A stretch of 64,000 nucleotides of DNA from Polaribacter sejongensis (lineage in GTDB: Bacteria; Bacteroidota; Bacteroidia; Flavobacteriales; Flavobacteriaceae): assembly GCF_038024065.1 (NCBI RefSeq), contig NZ_CP150667.1, forward strand, positions 2,301,501 through 2,365,500. Direction: 5' to 3'. Below the pieces are notes generated by a model, which was given only the letters and a program-made list of their open reading frames with translations, was not told the DNA's origin and did no database searches. Of the stretch, positions 51,696-61,235 are shown one piece after another (within the stretch, counting starts at the first letter, position 1; every line of letters begins with the position of its first letter). Position numbers and translations under genes: made by a program.

Positions 51696-53084
51696 ATGAA
51701 TACCATTCAATCTTACATAAAAGACAACAAACAACGCTTCTTAAACGAACTTATAGAACTCCTTAAAATCCCTTCTGTAAGTGCAGATTCGGCATATAAA
51801 AAAGACGTTTTGTTAACAGCAGATTTTGTTTTAGAAAGTTTAAAAAAAGCAGGTTGCGACAACGTAGAAATGTGCGAGACTCCAGGGTATCCTATTATTT
51901 ACGGAGAAAAAATCATCGATAAGAACTTACCAACCGTATTAGTTTATGGTCATTATGATGTACAACCAGCAGATCCAATAGAACTTTGGACCTCTCCTCC
52001 ATTTGAGCCAGTTATTAAAAACACAGAAATTCATCCAGAAGGAGCAATTTTTGCAAGAGGTGCTTGTGACGATAAAGGACAAATGTATATGCACGTAAAA
52101 GCATTAGAATACATGACTTCTACCGGAAACTTACCTTGTAACGTAAAGTTTATGATAGAAGGTGAAGAAGAAGTTGGTTCAGAAAGTTTAGCTTGGTTTG
52201 TACCAAGAAATACAGAAAAACTAGCTAATGACGTAATTTTAATTTCAGATACAGGAATGATTGCGAATGACATTCCTTCAATTACAACAGGTTTACGTGG
52301 TTTAAGTTATGTAGAAGTAGAAGTTACAGGACCAAATAGAGATTTACATTCTGGTTTATACGGAGGCGCAGTTGCAAATCCTATTAATATTTTAACCAAA
52401 ATGATTGCCTCTTTACACGACGAGAACAACCATATTACTATTCCTGATTTTTACGATAATGTAGAAGAATTATCTACCGAAGAAAGAGCAGAAATGGCAA
52501 AAGCACCTTTTTCTTTAGAGAAATATAAAGATGCCTTAAAAATAGATGATGTTCACGGAGAAGCAGGTTATTCTACCAACGAGCGCAACGCAATTAGACC
52601 AACTTTAGACGTAAACGGAATTTGGGGTGGTTATACTGGTGAAGGCGCAAAAACAGTAATTGCTAGTAAAGCATTCGCTAAAATATCAATGCGTTTGGTA
52701 CCAAATCAAGATTGGAAAGAAATTACAGAATTATTCAAAAAACATTTTGAAAGTATTGCTCCTAAATCTGTAACAGTGGTTGTAAAACCTCATCATGGCG
52801 GACAAGGTTATGTAACTCCAATAGACAATATTGCGTATAAAGCTGCAAGTAAAGCTTATGAAACTAGCTTTGGAAAAACGCCTATTCCTCAAAGAAGCGG
52901 TGGTAGTATTCCTATTGTTGCCCTATTTGAGCAGCACTTAAAAAGCAAGACTATTTTAATGGGCTTCGGGTTAGATTCTGACGCCATTCACTCGCCAAAC
53001 GAACATTTCGGAGTTTGGAATTACCTAAAAGGGATTGAAACCATTCCATATTTCTATAAATATTTTACAGAAATGAATCAATAA
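51696..53084 (+). CDS. M20 family dipeptidase
   Basis: Protein of 462 residues. The M20 zinc-peptidase motifs are YGHYDVQPADP (first His and Asp), FARGACDDKGQMYMHVKA (bridging Asp), IEGEEEVGSESL (Glu pair), a dimerisation domain (GPNRDLHSGLYGGAVANP), and a C-terminal HSPNEHFGVWNYLKG with the last His. It cleaves dipeptides in the cytoplasm; this subgroup resembles carnosinase-like CNDP dipeptidases. Single gene with its own promoter and terminator, next to tRNA-Leu. Confidence 0.94.
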   Translation: MNTIQSYIKDNKQRFLNELIELLKIPSVSADSAYKKDVLLTADFVLESLKKAGCDNVEMCETPGYPIIYGEKIIDKNLPTVLVYGHYDVQPADPIELWTSPPFEPVIKNTEIHPEGAIFARGACDDKGQMYMHVKALEYMTSTGNLPCNVKFMIEGEEEVGSESLAWFVPRNTEKLANDVILISDTGMIANDIPSITTGLRGLSYVEVEVTGPNRDLHSGLYGGAVANPINILTKMIASLHDENNHITIPDFYDNVEELSTEERAEMAKAPFSLEKYKDALKIDDVHGEAGYSTNERNAIRPTLDVNGIWGGYTGEGAKTVIASKAFAKISMRLVPNQDWKEITELFKKHFESIAPKSVTVVVKPHHGGQGYVTPIDNIAYKAASKAYETSFGKTPIPQRSGGSIPIVALFEQHLKSKTILMGFGLDSDAIHSPNEHFGVWNYLKGIETIPYFYKYFTEMNQ

Positions 53085-53091
53085 AATAACT

Positions 53092-53121
53092 AATCCGTTC
53101 AGCAATGAGCGGATTTTTTTT
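53092..53121 (+). terminator. Terminator of the dipeptidase gene
   Basis: Arms AATCCGTTCA and TGAGCGGATT (9 of 10 pairs) close a GCAA loop, then T-run to 53121. Confidence 0.85.
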
Positions 53122-53360
53122 AGGGCATTCCCCAATTATTTGAAAAAAATAATTGCGTCAGGCTTGAAGTTTATCCTGAGCTTGTTGAAGGGTACTCGCT
53201 TTTTTTCTGAAAAAAGAAAAAAGAGCTCAAACAACTACTGCAATCCTTAATGCAAATGTACTTGCCTACTTTAAGTAAAACTAGAAACCTTTTTATTACA
53301 TACAAACCTCAAAGGTTTTAAAAACCTTTGAGGTTTACTACTTCATAAAAAATATTTTAA
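53122..53360. other. Intergenic region with dispersed repeat and palindrome
   Basis: No gene. It contains the dispersed repeat copy at 53169-53234 and a near-perfect 33-base palindrome at 53304-53336 (AAACCTCAAAGG... mirrored), which could be a terminator-like hairpin. Confidence 0.6.
53169..53234. repeat. Dispersed intergenic repeat, copy A
   Basis: Shares GTTTATC, the block GGTACTCGCTTTTTTT and the end AAGAGCTCAAACAA with 56058-56129. The middle differs (CTTGTTGAA against AAAGTCGAAA). AT-rich hairpin potential lies between CTCGCTTTTTTT and AAAAAAGAG. Confidence 0.8.
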
Positions 53361-53405
53361 CTCTACATTTGTAGAATACAGTTTTTTATTCTATGTTTGT
53401 AGAGT
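53361..53405 (+). promoter_or_regulatory. Promoter and two BlaI-type operators of the blaI/blaR1-like genes
   Basis: Two dyads, CTCTACATTTGTAGAAT (53361-53377) and ATTCTATGTTTGTAGAGT (53388-53405), resemble the TACA/TGTA half-sites bound by BlaI/MecI. Each overlaps a TAnnTTTG octamer: TACATTTG at 53364 and TATGTTTG at 53392. TTTG at 53368-53371 lies 20 bases before TATGTTTG, the correct -33/-7 spacing. The start codon follows at 53420. Confidence 0.82.
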
Positions 53406-53419
53406 AAAATAAAAAGAAC

Positions 53420-53791
53420 ATGCAATTATCTAAAACAGAAGAACAATTAATGCAATATTTATGGAAACGTAAAAAAGCATTTTTAAAAGAATTGTTAGAA
53501 GATTTTCCAGAACCAAAACCAGCAACAACAACCGTTGCCACTTTGTTAAAAAGAATTGCAGACAAAGGTTTTATAGACTATACCTTATTCGGAAAATCGA
53601 GAGAATACTTTCCAATAATTAGAAAAACAGATTACTTCTCTAAACATGTAAATGGGCTGATTAAAAATTTCTTTAACGATTCCGCTAGTCAGTTTGCTTC
53701 TTTCTTTACAAAAGAAACCAACCTTTCTACAGAAGAATTAGAAGATTTAAAAAGAATAATTGACGGTCAAATTAAAAAGCAACAACAATGA
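53420..53791 (+). CDS. BlaI/MecI/CopY family transcriptional repressor
   Basis: Protein of 123 residues. A winged HTH with the family phrases LSKTEEQLMQYLWKRKKAFLKELLEDFPEPKPATTTVATLLKRIADKGFIDY, then a C-terminal helical dimer part (STEELEDLKRIIDGQIKK). It represses its own operon until a partner metalloprotease cuts it. It overlaps the next gene by 4 bases (ATGA), and the upstream dyads are its probable sites. Confidence 0.95.
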   Translation: MQLSKTEEQLMQYLWKRKKAFLKELLEDFPEPKPATTTVATLLKRIADKGFIDYTLFGKSREYFPIIRKTDYFSKHVNGLIKNFFNDSASQFASFFTKETNLSTEELEDLKRIIDGQIKKQQQ

Positions 53792-55104
53792 TAATTTATC
53801 TACTAAAATCGGCTAGTTGTTTAGCGTTATTACTTTTCTTTTATCATTTTATATTAGAAAAGGAAAAAATGCACATCTTTAATCGTTTTTACCTTTTAAC
53901 AGGTGTTATTATTTCTTTCTTGGTTCCATTAGCAACAATTACAGTTCAGGCTAACAACGCATTAGAAACCAGCGGAGAACCTATTTTTATAGGAAATACA
54001 TCTTTAGCAGCAGTTCATGAAGGTTTTAATTACAGTCAGTTATTAATTTGTGTTTATTTAATTATATCAATCTTATTTTTAATTCGATTTGTAAAAAACT
54101 TTGCAAAGATTATTCAAAAAATAAGAACAAACGAAACTATAAAATATCAAAAGGCAATACTTGTTTTGGTGCAGGATGAAATACTACCTCACACTTTCTG
54201 GAATTTCATTTTCATTAATAAAAAAGACTACAAAGAAGGAAAGATTGAAGAAGAGCTTTTTACACATGAACTAACGCATGTAACGCAAAAACACACCTTA
54301 GATATTCTAATTATTGAGTTATTTCAAATTATGTTTTGGATAAACCCATTATTTATCTTCTTAAAAAAAGCAATACAATTAAATCACGAATTTTTAGCTG
54401 ATGAAAAGGTTATCAATCAACATAAAAATACCAATAAATACCAGCACTTATTATTAAACAAAGCTGCTTGGAACAACGAATATTACTTGGCCAGTAATTT
54501 GAATTATTCACTCACTAAAAAAAGATTAAAAATGATGACAAAACAAAGTTCACAAACCAAAATTTTATTAAAACAACTCTCGGTAATTCCGTTGTTAGTT
54601 GGCTTCCTTTTCTTATTTGCAGAACGTGTACAAGCACAAGAAAAAGCAAAGGACAAAATAGTTATAGAATATAATTCTTTAGCTAAAAAAGCAAAATCTA
54701 AAGATAATGCCGATACAAAAAAAGAGGATATAGAAAAGTTAGAAAAACTATATGCACAATTAAGCGAGTCTCAGAAAAAAACAGCAGTACCATTTCCTTA
54801 TACATCTATAACAGAAAAAAATAAGGAGGAACCTATTTTTTATTTAAACGGAGAAGTTGCCTCTAAAAAAGAAGTGGACAAAGTAAACGCGGGTAATATA
54901 GAAAGTGTAAACGTTATTAAAAAAGAAAATGGAAGTTCTACTATTTCTATAAAGAAGAAAAAAGAACCGATTTTCTACTTAGACGGAAAACGCATTTCTA
55001 AAAAAGAAATGAAAAAAGTAAAACCAGACAATATAGAAAGTGTGAATGTAGAAAAAGATAAAGATGGTGGTGGCTCCATTTATATTACGAGCAAAAAAGA
55101 ATAA
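53788..55104 (+). CDS. M56 family (BlaR1-like) membrane metallopeptidase
   Basis: Protein of 438 residues. Four membrane helices (first MIIYLLKSASCLALLLFFYHFI, last SVIPLLVGFLFLFAERVQA) surround the zinc motif FTHELTHVTQKH (His160, Glu161, His164). Downstream residues NHEFLADEKVI provide the further ligand region. Instead of a penicillin-binding sensor domain the C-terminus has two related repeats (EPIFYLNGEVASKKEVDKVNAGNIESVNV and EPIFYLDGKRISKKEMKKVKPDNIESVNV). In this family, sensing leads to cleavage of the BlaI partner. The signal here is unknown; no beta-lactamase gene is beside it. Confidence 0.93.
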   Translation: MIIYLLKSASCLALLLFFYHFILEKEKMHIFNRFYLLTGVIISFLVPLATITVQANNALETSGEPIFIGNTSLAAVHEGFNYSQLLICVYLIISILFLIRFVKNFAKIIQKIRTNETIKYQKAILVLVQDEILPHTFWNFIFINKKDYKEGKIEEELFTHELTHVTQKHTLDILIIELFQIMFWINPLFIFLKKAIQLNHEFLADEKVINQHKNTNKYQHLLLNKAAWNNEYYLASNLNYSLTKKRLKMMTKQSSQTKILLKQLSVIPLLVGFLFLFAERVQAQEKAKDKIVIEYNSLAKKAKSKDNADTKKEDIEKLEKLYAQLSESQKKTAVPFPYTSITEKNKEEPIFYLNGEVASKKEVDKVNAGNIESVNVIKKENGSSTISIKKKKEPIFYLDGKRISKKEMKKVKPDNIESVNVEKDKDGGGSIYITSKKE

Positions 55105-55123
55105 AATTACAGTATACAAACTA

Positions 55124-55154
55124 AAAAAAACCTCGAAAATTTCGAGGTTTTTTT
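55124..55154. terminator. Terminator after the M56 peptidase gene
   Basis: Arms AAAACCTCGAAA and TTTCGAGGTTTT flank a short loop, with A-run before and T-run after, so it may work in both directions. Confidence 0.88.
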
Positions 55155-55338
55155 ATGTTTCTAAATAATGAAAAAAATAAATTTAAACTATTTTTAGCTA
55201 GCAAACAAGTGCGTTAGCGATTGAAACGGCATCCTTTTTTGAGGTACGAAAAAAAGATATAGTGTAAAGCGCGACCCGCAAGGGAACGCCCAACTTCTCG
55301 ATACAATTTTCTTTCAGAAAATCACTCGAAGTGACAAC

Positions 55339-55935
55339 CTACTCTTTATCTGCCATTTTCTTAACGTAATCTGTAATAATTACAATTTGCGTTGGTCCTA
55401 CTTTACCTTCTATAAACTTAGCATTTTCGTGATCTAAAGAAATTCTACGTACCGCAGTTCCTTGTTTTGCAACCAAGCTAGATCCTTTTACTTTTAAATC
55501 TTTTATTAAAACCACAGAATCTCCGGCCTCTAAAATTGCACCGTTTGCATCTCTATGAATTATCTTTTCGCTATCATCTAAATGATCTCCAGATTCTTTA
55601 GCAAAACGTAAATCGTCATCTTCTAAATACATCATGTCTAACAAATCTTGTGGCCAACCTTCTGCTCTTAAACGAGACAACATTCTCCACGCAACCACTT
55701 TTACACCTCTATATTCACTCCACATAGAGTCATTTAAACAACGCCAGTGATTTGCATCTGTTTCTTCTGGATTGTCTATTTGAGTAATACAAGTTTCACA
55801 AGCCAATACGCTACCATCTACTCCACCGCCACCAGTAATTGTTGGCTTTACATCATAAACTGATAAATTAGCTGTTGATGTACATAATTCGCATTTATTT
55901 CCACTTCTGTTTTCTAAATCTTGTTGTAAACTCAT
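55339..55935 (-). CDS. PhnA-domain zinc-ribbon protein
   Basis: Protein of 198 residues from the ATG at 55935 (MSLQQDLENRSGNKCELC). An N-terminal zinc ribbon (CELC, then CETC) is followed by a helical part and a C-terminal PhnA domain (VVLIKDLKVKGSSLVAKQGTAVRRI, VGPTQIVIITDYVKK). The family was named from the E. coli phn region, but its real role is not tied to phosphonate use. An in-frame ATG 21 bases upstream (55956) is less likely. Confidence 0.92.
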   Translation of the reverse strand: MSLQQDLENRSGNKCELCTSTANLSVYDVKPTITGGGGVDGSVLACETCITQIDNPEETDANHWRCLNDSMWSEYRGVKVVAWRMLSRLRAEGWPQDLLDMMYLEDDDLRFAKESGDHLDDSEKIIHRDANGAILEAGDSVVLIKDLKVKGSSLVAKQGTAVRRISLDHENAKFIEGKVGPTQIVIITDYVKKMADKE

Positions 55936-56306
55936 AATATATTTTTTGTTGTGCAAAAGTACATTTTTATATGAAAAATGCTAATTATTACCTAAAGAAG
56001 TACGTTAAAAATTAAGAATTTGATAAATTTTTAACGAGAAGCTATTTCCTGTGTGGAGTTTATCTTGAGCAAAGTCGAAAGGTACTCGCTTTTTTTACCC
56101 TAAAAAGGAATAAAAAAGAGCTCAAACAAATAGCCTGTCTTGAGCGAAGTCGAAAGGTTCAATCAAGACTAGACTTGTTTGTAAACGTATTTTCTATTTC
56201 CCCAACAAATTGTCACTTAGAAGAATGAGAAGTCACATAACAGTGAAAAGCCAAAACCAAGCAACTTTATGAGATTTCTCCTATCGTCGAAAAGACAAAT
56301 TGAATG
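55936..56306. other. Intergenic region with dispersed repeat
   Basis: No gene. It holds repeat copy B (56058-56129) followed by another TCGA-type fragment (CTTGAGCGAAGTCGAAAGG, about 56139-56157), and the remaining stretch is featureless. Confidence 0.55.
56058..56129. repeat. Dispersed intergenic repeat, copy B
   Basis: Second copy of the repeat at 53169-53234, with the shared blocks GTTTATC, GGTACTCGCTTTTTTT and AAAAAAGAGCTCAAACAA. The two copies are about 2.9 kb apart in the same orientation. Confidence 0.8.
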
Positions 56307-57929
56307 TTATTTAATATCTAAAGAAGTAAATTTAAAAGTACTTCCATCAAACAAACCTTTGTCAGACAACTTTAAAGCAGGAATCACCAATAACGCCATA
56401 AAAGACAAACTCATATAAGGTGCGCGTAATTTGCTACCCATTTCTTTTGCCATTGTATCTAGTTCTGCATAGGCTTTACCGATAACCTCAGCAGGCTTGT
56501 CAGACATAATTCCGGCAACTGGCAAAGAAACTATTTTCTCTTGGGTGTTATTTACAGCACAAACTCCGCCTCTATTTTTGATGATTAAATTTACCGCTTT
56601 ACAAATTGCTTCGTCCGATACACCAACTGCAATAATATTATGAGAATCGTGCCCAACAGAACTTGCAATAGCTCCTTCTTTTATTCCGAAATTTTTGATA
56701 AACGCAATTGCAGGTGCATCATTCTGATAACGATTAACAACTGTCATTTTTAAAACATCAGTTTCTGTGTTTGACACTAAATTTCCATTAACAATTAAAG
56801 CATCTGCTTCAATTTGATTGGTCACTAATTCACCATCTAACGCTTCAATCACTCTAATTTTTTCTGATGAAGATTCGAATCTAAAATCAGTAACTTCTTT
56901 TGTATCTGTATTAAAGTTATTCAATACTTCAAAATCCACATGCTTTACAAAAGATTCGCCATTTTTAGCGACTAATTCTCCGTTTATATAGGTTTCTAAA
57001 ACATTGAATTTTTCTAAACTATCAACCACCACAAAATCTGCATCATCTCCTTTTTGTAAAAGTCCGACATCTAAATTATAGTGTTTTACAGGATTTACAC
57101 ACGCTGCTTGTAACACTTTAAAAACATCAATTCCTTTGGCAACTGCTCTTTCACATAACTGATTGATATGCCCTAATAATAAATCATCTGGGTGTTTATC
57201 ATCTGAACAAAACATCATATTTTCGAAATGTTCGGGTAATAAACCTATTAAAGCTTCGAAGTTTTTTGCTGCAGAACCTTCTCTAATAATTACTTTCATA
57301 CCTTTTTGTAGCTTCTCTAAAGCTTCATCAAAAGAAAAACATTCGTGGTCTGTAGAAATTCCGGCAGCAATATATTTGGTAGCATCATCGCCTCTTAAAC
57401 CTGGCGCATGACCATCAATGGGTTTGTTGTTATTTTTTGCGTGTTGAATCTTAGCTAAAACCTCAGCATCATCAAACAATACTCCGGGATAATTCATCAT
57501 TTCTGCCAAATATTTAATATCCGGATTTTCCATCATCAATTTAATATCATCAGCATCTATAATTGCTCCTGCACTTTCAAAAGACGTTGCTGGCACACAA
57601 CTTGGTGCTCCAAAATTGAATTTCAACGGAACTTTCTTTCCGTTTTCAATCATAAAATCAACTCCTTTTACACCTAAAACATTGGCAATTTCATGCGGAT
57701 CGGAAACCGTTGCAACTGTACCATGTTTTACGGCAATTTTCGCAAATTCCGAAGGCACCAACATAGAGCTTTCTATATGAATATGTGCATCAACAAAACC
57801 TGGTAAAATGTAATTTTCTTTACTATGATTTACTTCTTTTACAGACAAAATTTTTCCGTTTACAACTTCAATTTCTCCTTTGTAAATTATTTTGTTCTGT
57901 ATATCGACTATGTTTCCTTGTACAATCAT
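56307..57929 (-). CDS. ade: Adenine deaminase
   Basis: Protein of 540 residues of the amidohydrolase type. Motifs are [17 protein letters not shown] (metal His pair), [13 protein letters not shown], and later [12 protein letters not shown] and [17 protein letters not shown]. It deaminates adenine to hypoxanthine in purine salvage. Length fits the family (about 540-600). It lies apart from the following folate gene by 52 bases on the same strand. Confidence 0.95.
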   Translation of the reverse strand: MIVQGNIVDIQNKIIYKGEIEVVNGKILSVKEVNHSKENYILPGFVDAHIHIESSMLVPSEFAKIAVKHGTVATVSDPHEIANVLGVKGVDFMIENGKKVPLKFNFGAPSCVPATSFESAGAIIDADDIKLMMENPDIKYLAEMMNYPGVLFDDAEVLAKIQHAKNNNKPIDGHAPGLRGDDATKYIAAGISTDHECFSFDEALEKLQKGMKVIIREGSAAKNFEALIGLLPEHFENMMFCSDDKHPDDLLLGHINQLCERAVAKGIDVFKVLQAACVNPVKHYNLDVGLLQKGDDADFVVVDSLEKFNVLETYINGELVAKNGESFVKHVDFEVLNNFNTDTKEVTDFRFESSSEKIRVIEALDGELVTNQIEADALIVNGNLVSNTETDVLKMTVVNRYQNDAPAIAFIKNFGIKEGAIASSVGHDSHNIIAVGVSDEAICKAVNLIIKNRGGVCAVNNTQEKIVSLPVAGIMSDKPAEVIGKAYAELDTMAKEMGSKLRAPYMSLSFMALLVIPALKLSDKGLFDGSTFKFTSLDIK

Positions 57930-57981
57930 TTGCTTTCTGTTTCTAAAACAAATTTACAAAGAATTAAAGGCGATTTAAAGT

Positions 57982-58530
57982 TTATTTAGGATAGATTACT
58001 TGATGTAGCGGAATATCAAAATCGTTAGAATCTTCAATTTGATAAATAGGCTTAAAATAATTGAGTCCAATAAATTTTGCTTCTACTTTACAGTTCGATA
58101 AAAAACGATCGTAAAATCCTTTTCCGTAACCAACTCGGTAATTTAATTCATCAGAAATTAACAACGGAACAAAAATAAGGTCTAGTTCCTTTTCATCTAC
58201 TTGTTCTGCATTTACAGGTTCTGGAACGCCGTATTTATTGAGTTCTAAAACCGTATTTTCTTCTAAATAGAAATGAGAAAGTGTATTGTTTTCTAAATCA
58301 GATTTACTAACCACAATTCGTTTTTTTATGCTTCTGAAGTAATTAATAATTGGTTGTGTATCTATTTCTTTAAACTTTGTAAGTGATAAAAATAGGTGTA
58401 CATTTTTAACACCAACAATTTCTAAATCGTAAATTTGTTCGTAGATATTTTCTTGAAATTCCTGAATTTGAGTTTCAGTTAAATCGTTTCGTTTCTGTTT
58501 GTAAATCTTTCTAAATTCTTGCTTTTTCAT
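57982..58530 (-). CDS. 5-formyltetrahydrofolate cyclo-ligase
   Basis: Protein of 182 residues. Family motifs are MKKQEFRKIYKQKRNDLTE at the start, LIFVPLL and VGYGKGFYDRFLSNC (phosphate-binding GYGKGFYDRF). It converts 5-formyl-THF to 5,10-methenyl-THF with ATP. It is followed closely upstream by the DUF3781 gene in the same direction, so they may be co-transcribed. Confidence 0.95.
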   Translation of the reverse strand: MKKQEFRKIYKQKRNDLTETQIQEFQENIYEQIYDLEIVGVKNVHLFLSLTKFKEIDTQPIINYFRSIKKRIVVSKSDLENNTLSHFYLEENTVLELNKYGVPEPVNAEQVDEKELDLIFVPLLISDELNYRVGYGKGFYDRFLSNCKVEAKFIGLNYFKPIYQIEDSNDFDIPLHQVIYPK

Positions 58531-58551
58531 TATTGAAAAAATTACTATATT

Positions 58552-58809
58552 TTAAATTCTATCTACCGTAATAATTCTAAAAGTATTAGAATTTACAGTA
58601 ATTCTGATGTTGTGTTCTTTATTAGAAACGTAAAAATTCTTTCCCTTTTTCAAGTAGTTTTCTATAACTGTTTCTTCTAAAACCTTTCTGATAAATTGCT
58701 CATTTTCATCCTTAGAAAAAGCTATTTTTAACTTTTTATTTATCCGTTGATATACCATTTCTGTATAACAATGTTTTTCTAATATTTCGCTTTTCTTATT
58801 TTCCATCAT
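58552..58809 (-). CDS. DUF3781 family protein
   Basis: Protein of 85 residues. The C-terminal phrase KGKNFYVSNKEHNIRITVNSNTFRIITVDRI matches the DUF3781 family pattern. It starts MMENKKSEILEKHCYTEMVY and has no membrane segment. Function unknown. It is 9 bases after the MmcQ/YjbR gene and 21 bases before the cyclo-ligase gene. Confidence 0.82.
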   Translation of the reverse strand: MMENKKSEILEKHCYTEMVYQRINKKLKIAFSKDENEQFIRKVLEETVIENYLKKGKNFYVSNKEHNIRITVNSNTFRIITVDRI

Positions 58810-58818
58810 TTTAGAAAG

Positions 58819-59187
58819 CTACAATTCTTCTAATTCTTTTTGTAGTTTTTTAGTCAACCCTTTTACAACCAAATCGTAAGAATGATTGATAAGTTCTTTT
58901 GCCAGATCATCTGAAACATCACTAGAATTTAGCAAAACAGTATTCCAATGTTTTTTACTCATGTGATAACCATCAATAATCCCCTCAAATTCTTCTCTTA
59001 ATTCTATTGCTTTTTCTGGGTTGCATTTTAAGTTAATTTTAGCTTCCCCTTTCTCCCAAGAAGTTAATCCGGTTAGCAAAAACATTTTACCCATCACTTT
59101 AAAAACCAGTGTAACATCATCAAAAGGAAAATGTTCTGTTACTCCTTTTTTAGAAATGCAAAAATCTCTTAATTGTTCTATATGCAT
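58819..59187 (-). CDS. MmcQ/YjbR family protein
   Basis: Protein of 122 residues. The motifs MHIEQLRDFCISKKGVTEHFPFDDVTLVFKVMGKMFLL and GYHMSKKHWNTVLLN are typical of the MmcQ/YjbR DNA-binding-like fold (CyaY-like). Role unknown, although some members are linked to resistance to DNA-damaging drugs. First gene of a minus-strand group with the DUF3781 and cyclo-ligase genes, divergent from corA. Confidence 0.93.
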   Translation of the reverse strand: MHIEQLRDFCISKKGVTEHFPFDDVTLVFKVMGKMFLLTGLTSWEKGEAKINLKCNPEKAIELREEFEGIIDGYHMSKKHWNTVLLNSSDVSDDLAKELINHSYDLVVKGLTKKLQKELEEL

Positions 59188-59262
59188 CCGCTCAATTATT
59201 AAAATAACCTTTATTATTAAGATTTAAAAAGTATCTTTATAAACCAAAATTACAACTTTTTT

Positions 59263-60246
59263 ATGACTGAAAATGATTTTTTAGACAACACCTCCATAAT
59301 TAGTTATTCTGCAAAGAATTATGAAAAAACAACTTATAACGCAATTTCAGAAATTATTTTTTCAGAAAACAAAACGAATACTAAATGGCTAAATACTTAC
59401 GGTATAAGATTTCATGAGGCTTATAAAAAAGTAATTAACCAAAATAAATTAGACGATTTTTTAATAAAATTATTAGGAGATGAAGAGCACCCTAACAAAG
59501 TAATTTTATTAGATAATTTACTATTTATAACCACCAGAGTTTTAATTACTCAAAGTCAGAAATTAGATTCTGAACAAATGATTTTTATCGTTTCTTCAGA
59601 CTTTTTATGGTCTATTCAAGAAAAACATGGAGATTATTTTGGCTGGATTCGTGAGCGTTTAGAAGGTAACAAAGGAATTGTTAGAAAGAAAAAAACAGAC
59701 TATTTACTGTATTTAATATTAGAGTCTATAATTGATAACTACCAAGACACCTATGAAGCAAATGCAGATTTAAGCGCAGATAAACTAAATTCTACTCACA
59801 TAAAGCCAACTCCAGAGTTTACTTCTTTAGTTGAAAAAAGGAAGCAAGAATTATTCAATTTTAAAAAAGCAACCTTAAGTTTAAGAGATACCATTATAAA
59901 ATTAGAAAAAATAGAAATTAAAGATTTTAATGTAAAATACTTTAATGAGTTAAAAGAACAAACCAATAACCTAATTTCTAATATCGATTTTGAATTGCAA
60001 GAATTAGAAAGTAAAATAAACCTAATTTTCAGTATTCAAGGACATCGCTTAAATGAGGTAATGAAAACACTGACTATTTTGTCAGTAATCTTTATACCAT
60101 TAACTTTTTTAGCAGGAATTTACGGAATGAACTTTGAAAACATTCCAGAATTAAAATCTAAATATGGTTATTTTATTTTATTGGGTGTTATGGCATTAGT
60201 TACCATTGTTTCTGTTTGGTATTTTAAACGTAAAAAGTGGTTTTAA
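59263..60246 (+). CDS. corA: CorA family magnesium/divalent cation transporter
   Basis: Protein of 327 residues. A long helical cytoplasmic domain is followed by two C-terminal membrane helices with the selectivity motif YGMNFENIPE between them (LTILSVIFIPLTFLAGIYGMNF, then FILLGVMALVTIVSVWYF). It ends with a basic tail. It forms pentamers that move Mg2+ across the inner membrane. Single gene. Confidence 0.95.
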   Translation: MTENDFLDNTSIISYSAKNYEKTTYNAISEIIFSENKTNTKWLNTYGIRFHEAYKKVINQNKLDDFLIKLLGDEEHPNKVILLDNLLFITTRVLITQSQKLDSEQMIFIVSSDFLWSIQEKHGDYFGWIRERLEGNKGIVRKKKTDYLLYLILESIIDNYQDTYEANADLSADKLNSTHIKPTPEFTSLVEKRKQELFNFKKATLSLRDTIIKLEKIEIKDFNVKYFNELKEQTNNLISNIDFELQELESKINLIFSIQGHRLNEVMKTLTILSVIFIPLTFLAGIYGMNFENIPELKSKYGYFILLGVMALVTIVSVWYFKRKKWF

Positions 60247-60316
60247 TAAATAAGATTCTCATTAACAAAAATGATACACTTACTTTAAACTACTCTTTCT
60301 TTTTAACCAATTTAGT

Positions 60317-60358
60317 AAAAAAAAAAAGACCCTTCAGATTTTAAAAACCTGAAGGGTC
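60317..60358. terminator. Bidirectional terminator between corA and the cyclase gene
   Basis: Arms GACCCTTCAG (60328-60337) and CTGAAGGGTC (60349-60358) with flanking A/T runs; on the minus strand a T-run of over ten follows. Serves both convergent genes. Confidence 0.88.
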
Positions 60359-60377
60359 CAATAATTTTAAATGTTAT

Positions 60378-61127
60378 CTACTTTATAATTTTATACAAAA
60401 CAGGCTTACTTGGCGTTGCATCATTCTCAAAAGGTGCAATCATTAAGTTTAATAAATACTCACCGTCTTCTATAGTATTTGGCACATATATAAATTCTGT
60501 AATGGTTGCATCCATTCTTAATTCACCACCAGTATTCCAAAAAGCATTGTGAGATAAAAGTTTACCATCATCTCTCTCCTTATCTACAGAAGGTAAATCA
60601 ATTAACAAGTGTTTTATTCCTTTTTCTTTTAAATAAATTGCAGCTTTTTCAGATAAATAAGTTGGATTCGTATTAAAGTATTTCATACTCTTTTTTTCCT
60701 CTAAATTAGGTAAAGTACGAATTACAATAGCATCACGTTTCTTATTTCGTAAAGCATGTTTTAATTGCTTCACTCCAATTAAAAAATCTCCATTATGAAA
60801 CAAAGGAGCAATAGTAACTACTTCTGCTAAAAAAATAAAATATTTTAAATGTTGATTCACAGAGTGTACTTCTTTGGTAATATGCCCAACACATTCTGTA
60901 TGAGTTATGTGAGAATGCGGATTAAATTTAATGCTATTAAAGTTAACCACAGCACCATTTGCAACACTTACTTCATAATCATCAAATTTTTCTACTTCAA
61001 TCTTAGGATCATCAATTCCCCAAGCATTTACTTTCCCTTTATTCATATCAATAGGAATTGAAATGTCTAATGGTTCTGAAACGTTTATTTCTATTTTTCT
61101 TGAATTGTACTCTATTACCGCTTTCAT
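60378..61127 (-). CDS. Cyclase family protein (kynurenine formamidase-like)
   Basis: Protein of 249 residues. The cyclase/formamidase metal motif appears as NPHSHITHTECVGHI. Later LLIDLPSVDKERDDGKLLSHNAFWNTGG gives the second metal and substrate region. Such enzymes hydrolyse formamides or act on cyclic substrates in a metal-dependent way. The precise substrate cannot be told. Single gene. Confidence 0.85.
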   Translation of the reverse strand: MKAVIEYNSRKIEINVSEPLDISIPIDMNKGKVNAWGIDDPKIEVEKFDDYEVSVANGAVVNFNSIKFNPHSHITHTECVGHITKEVHSVNQHLKYFIFLAEVVTIAPLFHNGDFLIGVKQLKHALRNKKRDAIVIRTLPNLEEKKSMKYFNTNPTYLSEKAAIYLKEKGIKHLLIDLPSVDKERDDGKLLSHNAFWNTGGELRMDATITEFIYVPNTIEDGEYLLNLMIAPFENDATPSKPVLYKIIK

Positions 61128-61235
61128 ATTTTTGCCGACCTTATTTGCGTAATTTTTAGTTTTTACTTCAAACTCAAATATAAGTTTTCTTTCTTTATGT
61201 TAGATGTAATCTAAACATTTAACATTAATAAAAAA

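Noticed and set aside
55339..55935. Phosphonate metabolism role for the PhnA-domain protein
   Set aside because: The name is historical; no phosphonate genes are nearby, and it is far from the phosphatase locus.
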